This document shows positions 6,121-8,611 of a stretch of 8,611 nucleotides of DNA, one piece after another. Origin of the DNA: an uncultured Clostridia bacterium (GTDB lineage Bacteria; Bacillota; Clostridia; Christensenellales; Aristaeellaceae); contig CALGYL010000372.1 in assembly GCA_937934775.1 (NCBI GenBank), forward strand, positions 1 to 8,611, written 5' to 3'. The first letter of the stretch is position 1, and every line of letters begins with the position of its first letter. Position numbers and translations under genes: made by a program. The notes under the pieces are model-generated. The model was not told where the DNA came from. It saw nothing but the letters and a program-made list of their open reading frames with translations, and searched no databases.

Positions 6121-6173
6121 GGCATGTTTTATTGATCGGGCACTCTCCGCCCGGAAATTCCCAAAATGCAGCC

Positions 6174-6199
6174 TCCCCGCCAGCTGAAACTGGCGGGGA
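6174..6199. terminator. Strong GC-rich hairpin at end of early block
   Basis: TCCCCGCCAG (6174-6183) and CTGGCGGGGA (6190-6199) form a perfect 10-bp stem with a 6-base loop. It begins about 22 bp after the stop codon of the HTH regulator in the direction of transcription. Neither side has a clean U-run (minus strand continues GGCTGCATTTTGGG), so it may be a weak or factor-assisted terminator, or a 3' stabilising hairpin for the early transcript, rather than a classic intrinsic terminator. Confidence 0.5.
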
Positions 6200-6221
6200 A
6201 GAAGTCCAGCGCGGTTCACCC

Positions 6222-6779
6222 TTACGACGCAAGGAACCCACGCTTTCCGGCAAGAAGGTTGAACACCATCCGCGCGCCGAACATCATGCCTTGTTCGAAG
6301 AATTCCAGTTCGGCAGCGCCTTGCATGTCAAGAGCCTTTGTCGTAATGTCCATAGCCGCATTCGAATTGTGGCCGATGTGCTGCATCACGCAATCGTCAA
6401 ACTCCCGTTCGCGTGCGCGCCGTATCGCCGATGCCTCGCTATCCTCCCTGGATTCGCGCCCAACGCTTTGGGGAAGGTTCTCAATCCCGAATATCGTAAG
6501 CTCTTCGTTGAAGTTGAAACGCCTGGGGGCCATGGGCGCGGGCGTTTCCTTCTCAAGGAACATGGGCGCATCCTCGCCGTGAAGCCATGCCACGTTGATG
6601 TTATACCGCTCCTGAACATCTTTGGCCATCTCGTCGCTGAAAACCGTGTTCCCACTCTCCAGCGCCCTGACAAGGAGCCGTTCCCACCCAAGCTCTTTCG
6701 CCATGTCCCCCTGGCTTACGCCCATCGCCTCGCGCGCCGCCTGAAGCCGAACCCCCGCCGCCACATCGTATTCGCCCAT
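6222..6779 (-). CDS. Cro/CI-type HTH transcriptional regulator
   Basis: 185-aa DNA-binding regulator. The start at 6779 is chosen over upstream TTG/ATG options because GGGAGG lies seven bases before it. Residues 8-60 form a classic HTH_3 domain: VRLQAAREAMGVSQGDMAKE, LGWERLLVRALESGNT, then the phage-repressor-like closing INVAWLHGEDAPMF (61-74), comparable to the 'NxxWLLxGEGPMF' end seen in many phage repressors. The rest (75-185) is charged and helical and has no S24 peptidase Ser/Lys region that I can see, so LexA-like self-cleavage is unlikely. It is codirectional with the transposition genes and ends the early block, whereas the Mu lysogeny repressor is divergent. It could be a Ner-like early-shutoff protein, a second repressor or an activator. 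Confidence 0.82.
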   Translation of the reverse strand: MGEYDVAAGVRLQAAREAMGVSQGDMAKELGWERLLVRALESGNTVFSDEMAKDVQERYNINVAWLHGEDAPMFLEKETPAPMAPRRFNFNEELTIFGIENLPQSVGRESREDSEASAIRRAREREFDDCVMQHIGHNSNAAMDITTKALDMQGAAELEFFEQGMMFGARMVFNLLAGKRGFLAS

Positions 6780-6837
6780 CTCATACCCTCCCTTGTCTTC
6801 TGTAGCATCCATTTTCAAATAATTCGCGCCTCTCGCC

Positions 6838-7260
6838 CTACGCCTTCTCCTTGCTCAGCGCCCGATTGACCATCGCGTTCAGCGCGTTGATAATCTTGGT
6901 CGCCGTGTCCACATTCACCCACTGGAGCTTCGATACTCCGAACCGTTTCCGGACGAACCCTTCCAGCCTCTTTACGTCCAGCTCGCCAACCTCCTTCACC
7001 CAGCCCAGCTCCCGGCAAAGGTTGTACATCTTCCGCCGCTGGCCGTCCGTCATCATGCCCACCGGCGCGTCCTGCCCGGTCATGCGCTTGAGTGCCTCGA
7101 TGACCTTGCCCGCCTGTAGGCTCGTCAGCGCCGCGATGCTCTCTGACCCCGTTACCCAGCGCACGTTGTCGTGCAGCGCGTCATCGTCCAGCCCGGCCAC
7201 CCTCGCCAGCGCGAAGATCGCGCCCCGTTGCGCGCCGCTGATCTTCCTTTCCTGTTCCAT
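6838..7260 (-). CDS. gemA: GemA/gp16-like protein (DUF1018)
   Basis: 140-aa homologue of Mu gp16 (GemA), an early protein reported to modulate host gene expression and DNA topology; its exact mechanism is unclear. The two-part family pattern is visible. The N-terminal half has GAIFALARVAGLDDDALHDN then VRWVTGSESIAALTSLQAGK and VIEALKRM (11-60). The second half has MTDGQRRKMYNLCRELGWV (70-88), LEGFVRKRFGVSKLQWVN (99-116) and TATKIINALNAMV (119-131), corresponding to the 'T.GQ..KI..L....G' and 'FV....GV..L.WL....A.K.I.AL' stretches of DUF1018. AGGAGGG eight bases upstream sets the start. It follows the MuB-like gene after 50 bp, and a Mor-family gene comes two genes later, close to the Mu order gemA-mor. 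Confidence 0.85.
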   Translation of the reverse strand: MEQERKISGAQRGAIFALARVAGLDDDALHDNVRWVTGSESIAALTSLQAGKVIEALKRMTGQDAPVGMMTDGQRRKMYNLCRELGWVKEVGELDVKRLEGFVRKRFGVSKLQWVNVDTATKIINALNAMVNRALSKEKA

Positions 7261-7300
7261 TCCGTTGCCCTCCTAACGCCCGTCGCCCCGTTAAAACGCC

Positions 7301-7317
7301 CCGGTAACGCTTACCGG
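7301..7317. repeat. Inverted repeat over the MuB-like stop codon
   Basis: CCGGTAA-CGC-TTACCGG is a perfect 7-bp dyad with a 3-base centre, overlapping the stop codon of the MuB-like gene. There is no U-run after it on the minus strand, so termination is not expected. It could be a small protein-binding site or an mRNA processing or stabilising hairpin between B and gemA. Confidence 0.35.
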
Positions 7318-8288
7318 ATCAACATCATTTCGGAAGCCTCCCGGATGACCTCGGCGGTGATCCGCGTCTCGCTCTGCCCGTTGAGCACCCTCAGTACCGC
7401 GTTCATTGTCCGATCTAGCAGCCGGAAGCATCCGAACCTTGAACCTGTCGCCCGGCTGACCAACTCGTTCAGTGCTTCCTCGTCAGCCTCTGCGCCGTAG
7501 CTCAGGATGTACTTCCGGGCCTCGTCGGCGCTCAGGCCGGACAGGCGGGCGTAGCAGTCCACCCGGTTCACCATGCGCTCAAGTTCCGGCTGCGCCAGAA
7601 GATCGCCAAGCCGTTCCTCCCCGGCGATGACCATTCCAACGTCCGCCTGATCCTTGATGTTGCGCAGCATCTCCATCTTCTTGAAGGTGTCCTTGCTCGC
7701 CAGCTTGTCCGCCTCGTCGATGATCAGGAGCCATTCCTTGTTCGTATTGAGGAAGTTCCGGATCGCCTTGACCATGCCGTAGATGTTTCCGCTGATCAGC
7801 GGTAGGCCCAGCGCGTCCGCGATCGCCTCCGCCAAGTCCCGAAGGCCCATGGCGTCGCTGCATTCCACGTAGGCCACGCGTTTATTGCTGGCGGCGTACC
7901 TCCGCAGGCTGTGCGTCTTGCCCACACCCGACCGCCCGACGATCACGCCCAACTGCCGAAGCTGGGAACACTGATCGCAGAGGCTGAGCACCGCCAGCGC
8001 GTCCCGGCAGGTGAGCGCCCCGCTGGGCTTGCGCACCTGCGGGCGGCTTACCCCGGCGTCGATCCTCATGCCCGTTTCACGCTCCAGGTAATCCGCCAGC
8101 TTTTCTTCCACATTGCGCGGGTCGCTGTCGTACTTGCCATTCAGGTACAGCGTTACCGTTGGCCGGGAGAGTCCGATGTCGTCCGCCACCGCCTGAATGC
8201 TCCCGCCCGTCTCTTTGATGTGCGCCTTGATCAACTCCGCCAGCCTGTTTTCCCTGCTCTCCCCGAAGCTTGTCGCCGCCTTTTCCAT
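7311..8288 (-). CDS. MuB-type AAA+ ATPase, transposition target selector
   Basis: 325-aa homologue of phage Mu B protein (Mu B is 312 aa). MuB forms ATP-dependent filaments on target DNA, recruits and stimulates the MuA transposase, and gives target immunity. Domains in order: an N-terminal Cro-like HTH at about 27-52 (GSIQAVADDIGLSRPTVTLY), which Mu B also has; an AAA+ core with Walker A GRSGVGKT (118-125), Walker B LLIIDEAD (187-194) and a following MVIAGEERL (219-227) at the sensor position; then a helical C-terminal domain (about 250-325). All catalytic residues are present, so it should be active. The start at 8288 has AGGAGGG upstream. It lies 27 bp after the end of the presumed transposase gene. 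TnsC/IstB-type helper ATPases are relatives, but the N-terminal HTH and the GemA neighbour favour MuB. Confidence 0.93.
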   Translation of the reverse strand: MEKAATSFGESRENRLAELIKAHIKETGGSIQAVADDIGLSRPTVTLYLNGKYDSDPRNVEEKLADYLERETGMRIDAGVSRPQVRKPSGALTCRDALAVLSLCDQCSQLRQLGVIVGRSGVGKTHSLRRYAASNKRVAYVECSDAMGLRDLAEAIADALGLPLISGNIYGMVKAIRNFLNTNKEWLLIIDEADKLASKDTFKKMEMLRNIKDQADVGMVIAGEERLGDLLAQPELERMVNRVDCYARLSGLSADEARKYILSYGAEADEEALNELVSRATGSRFGCFRLLDRTMNAVLRVLNGQSETRITAEVIREASEMMLIR

Positions 8289-8315
8289 GCCGTTACCCTC
8301 CTCAAATTCCTTGGC

Positions 8316-8566
8316 CTATTTGGCCATGCGATTGTTAATCTCCATGCCGCGAGCCAAAAAGGCTTCGCTGGGCTTCCCGTTCGCCTTCCAGTCCAGCGTA
8401 GGTTCCTTGTCCTTCGCTTTCTTGAGCGCCGACTTCCGCCAGCGTTCGTCCTGCGGCAGCGCCACCACATCCGGCGTCTGTTCCTCGCCCGGCTCCAGCG
8501 CGCCGTAGATATTCCGCGCCTTGCGCCCAGTCCCACGCGCTTCGGCCAGCTTCTCGCGGGTGGAGC
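8316..8566 (-). CDS. C-terminal fragment of presumed MuA-type transposase
   Basis: About 82 residues remain, from STREKLAEARGTGRKARNIY to the stop at 8316 (end INNRMAK). The segment is highly charged and basic, without the DDE catalytic residues, which would be further upstream beyond the window. The assignment rests mainly on position, 27 bp before the MuB-type gene in the same direction, as in Mu A-B. In MuA the C-terminal domain contacts MuB and is similarly basic, so the sequence is compatible but not diagnostic. Upstream sequence is replaced at 8567 by an Illumina adapter; the apparent N-terminus MTGVQTCALPI that an ORF finder would report is adapter translation and not part of the protein. 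Confidence 0.6.
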
Positions 8567-8611
8567 AGATCGGAAGAGCACACGTCTGAACTCCAGTCAC
8601 TTAGGCATCTC
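8567..8611. other. Illumina TruSeq adapter and index (assembly contaminant)
   Basis: From AGATCGGAAGAGCACACGTC at 8567 through 8600 the sequence is the standard TruSeq indexed adapter. It is followed by TTAGGC (8601-8606), which is TruSeq index 3, and ATCTC (8607-8611), the start of the constant sequence after the index. This is sequencing construct, not organismal DNA, and it marks a contig end made from an untrimmed read. Confidence 0.98.

Noticed and set aside
6000..6125. N-terminal extension of the 143-aa protein to a 185-aa form
   Set aside because: The upstream ATG has no ribosome binding site, whereas the ATG at 5999 has GGGAGG and yields the MxxKQEI start shared with the 220-aa paralogue.
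6137..6153. CGGGC/GCCCG dyad as a second terminator
   Set aside because: Only a 5-bp stem with a 7-base loop and no U-run; not distinguishable from chance in GC-rich DNA.
5999..6253. 84-aa minus-strand ORF across the control gap
   Set aside because: No ribosome binding site, overlaps the end of the HTH gene and runs through the hairpin. A shorter internal start giving MRWNGHMMRKRARMAFMRLW is also possible but has no good Shine-Dalgarno, so a leader peptide cannot be supported.
6078..6869. 263-aa plus-strand ORF
   Set aside because: It runs antisense across the HTH regulator gene; composition is shadow-like (many Arg, Pro, His) with no Shine-Dalgarno, and it would span the hairpin and palindrome.
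8231..8583. Alternative-frame minus-strand ORFs beginning MLFRSAPP and MCSSDL
   Set aside because: Both start inside the Illumina adapter and run in frames other than the transposase fragment, giving Arg/Trp-rich or Gly/Ala-rich nonsense.

Overview
This window is a fragment of a Mu-like transposable phage or prophage, probably from a low-oxygen gut or rumen-type Firmicute (Clostridia). The evidence for a phage is the set of a MuB-type ATPase, a GemA (gp16) protein, two Mor/C-family activators and a TP901-type tail tape measure protein. The evidence for a Firmicute host is the strong AGGAGG/GGGAGG ribosome binding sites, the TP901-type tape measure and a YozE-like small protein; the host remains an inference. 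Every gene I accept is on the minus strand, so the region is read from high to low coordinates. The large plus-strand ORFs are antisense shadows.

Layout in transcription order. (1) 8611-8567 is not biological: it is an Illumina TruSeq adapter with a 6-base index, so the contig ends in sequencing construct. (2) Early or transposition block, 8566-6222: C-terminal remnant of a presumed MuA-type transposase, MuB-type AAA+ ATPase, GemA/gp16-like protein, Cro/CI-type HTH regulator. (3) Control gap, 6221-6000: a 10-bp-stem hairpin and an 18-bp near-palindrome. (4) Middle block, 5999-4539: an uncharacterised 143-aa protein, a Mor-family activator, and a 220-aa protein that looks like a diverged paralogue of the 143-aa protein. 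(5) A 141-bp non-coding gap, 4538-4398, with strong predicted RNA secondary structure, including a terminator-like hairpin just before a ribosome binding site. (6) Block 4397-1: an orphan 72-aa protein, a second Mor/C-family activator overlapping the tape measure gene by ATGA, the 1121-aa tape measure protein, a heptad-repeat coiled-coil protein encoded by 21-bp tandem repeats, and the start of a YozE-like protein cut by the contig edge.

How the parts may work together: in Mu, MuA and MuB carry out replicative transposition, gemA is followed by mor, Mor turns on the middle promoter, and the paralogue C turns on late genes. The order here (A, B, gemA, regulator, Mor-like 1, ..., Mor-like 2, tail gene) looks like the same cascade compressed into about 4.5 kb. 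The unusual points are the duplicated 'KQEI...WND' proteins each associated with a Mor-type activator, the structured RNA gap between blocks, and the complete absence of lysis, terminase, portal and capsid genes between the early block and the tape measure. The last could mean a rearranged or defective element, an unusual phage, or an assembly join.
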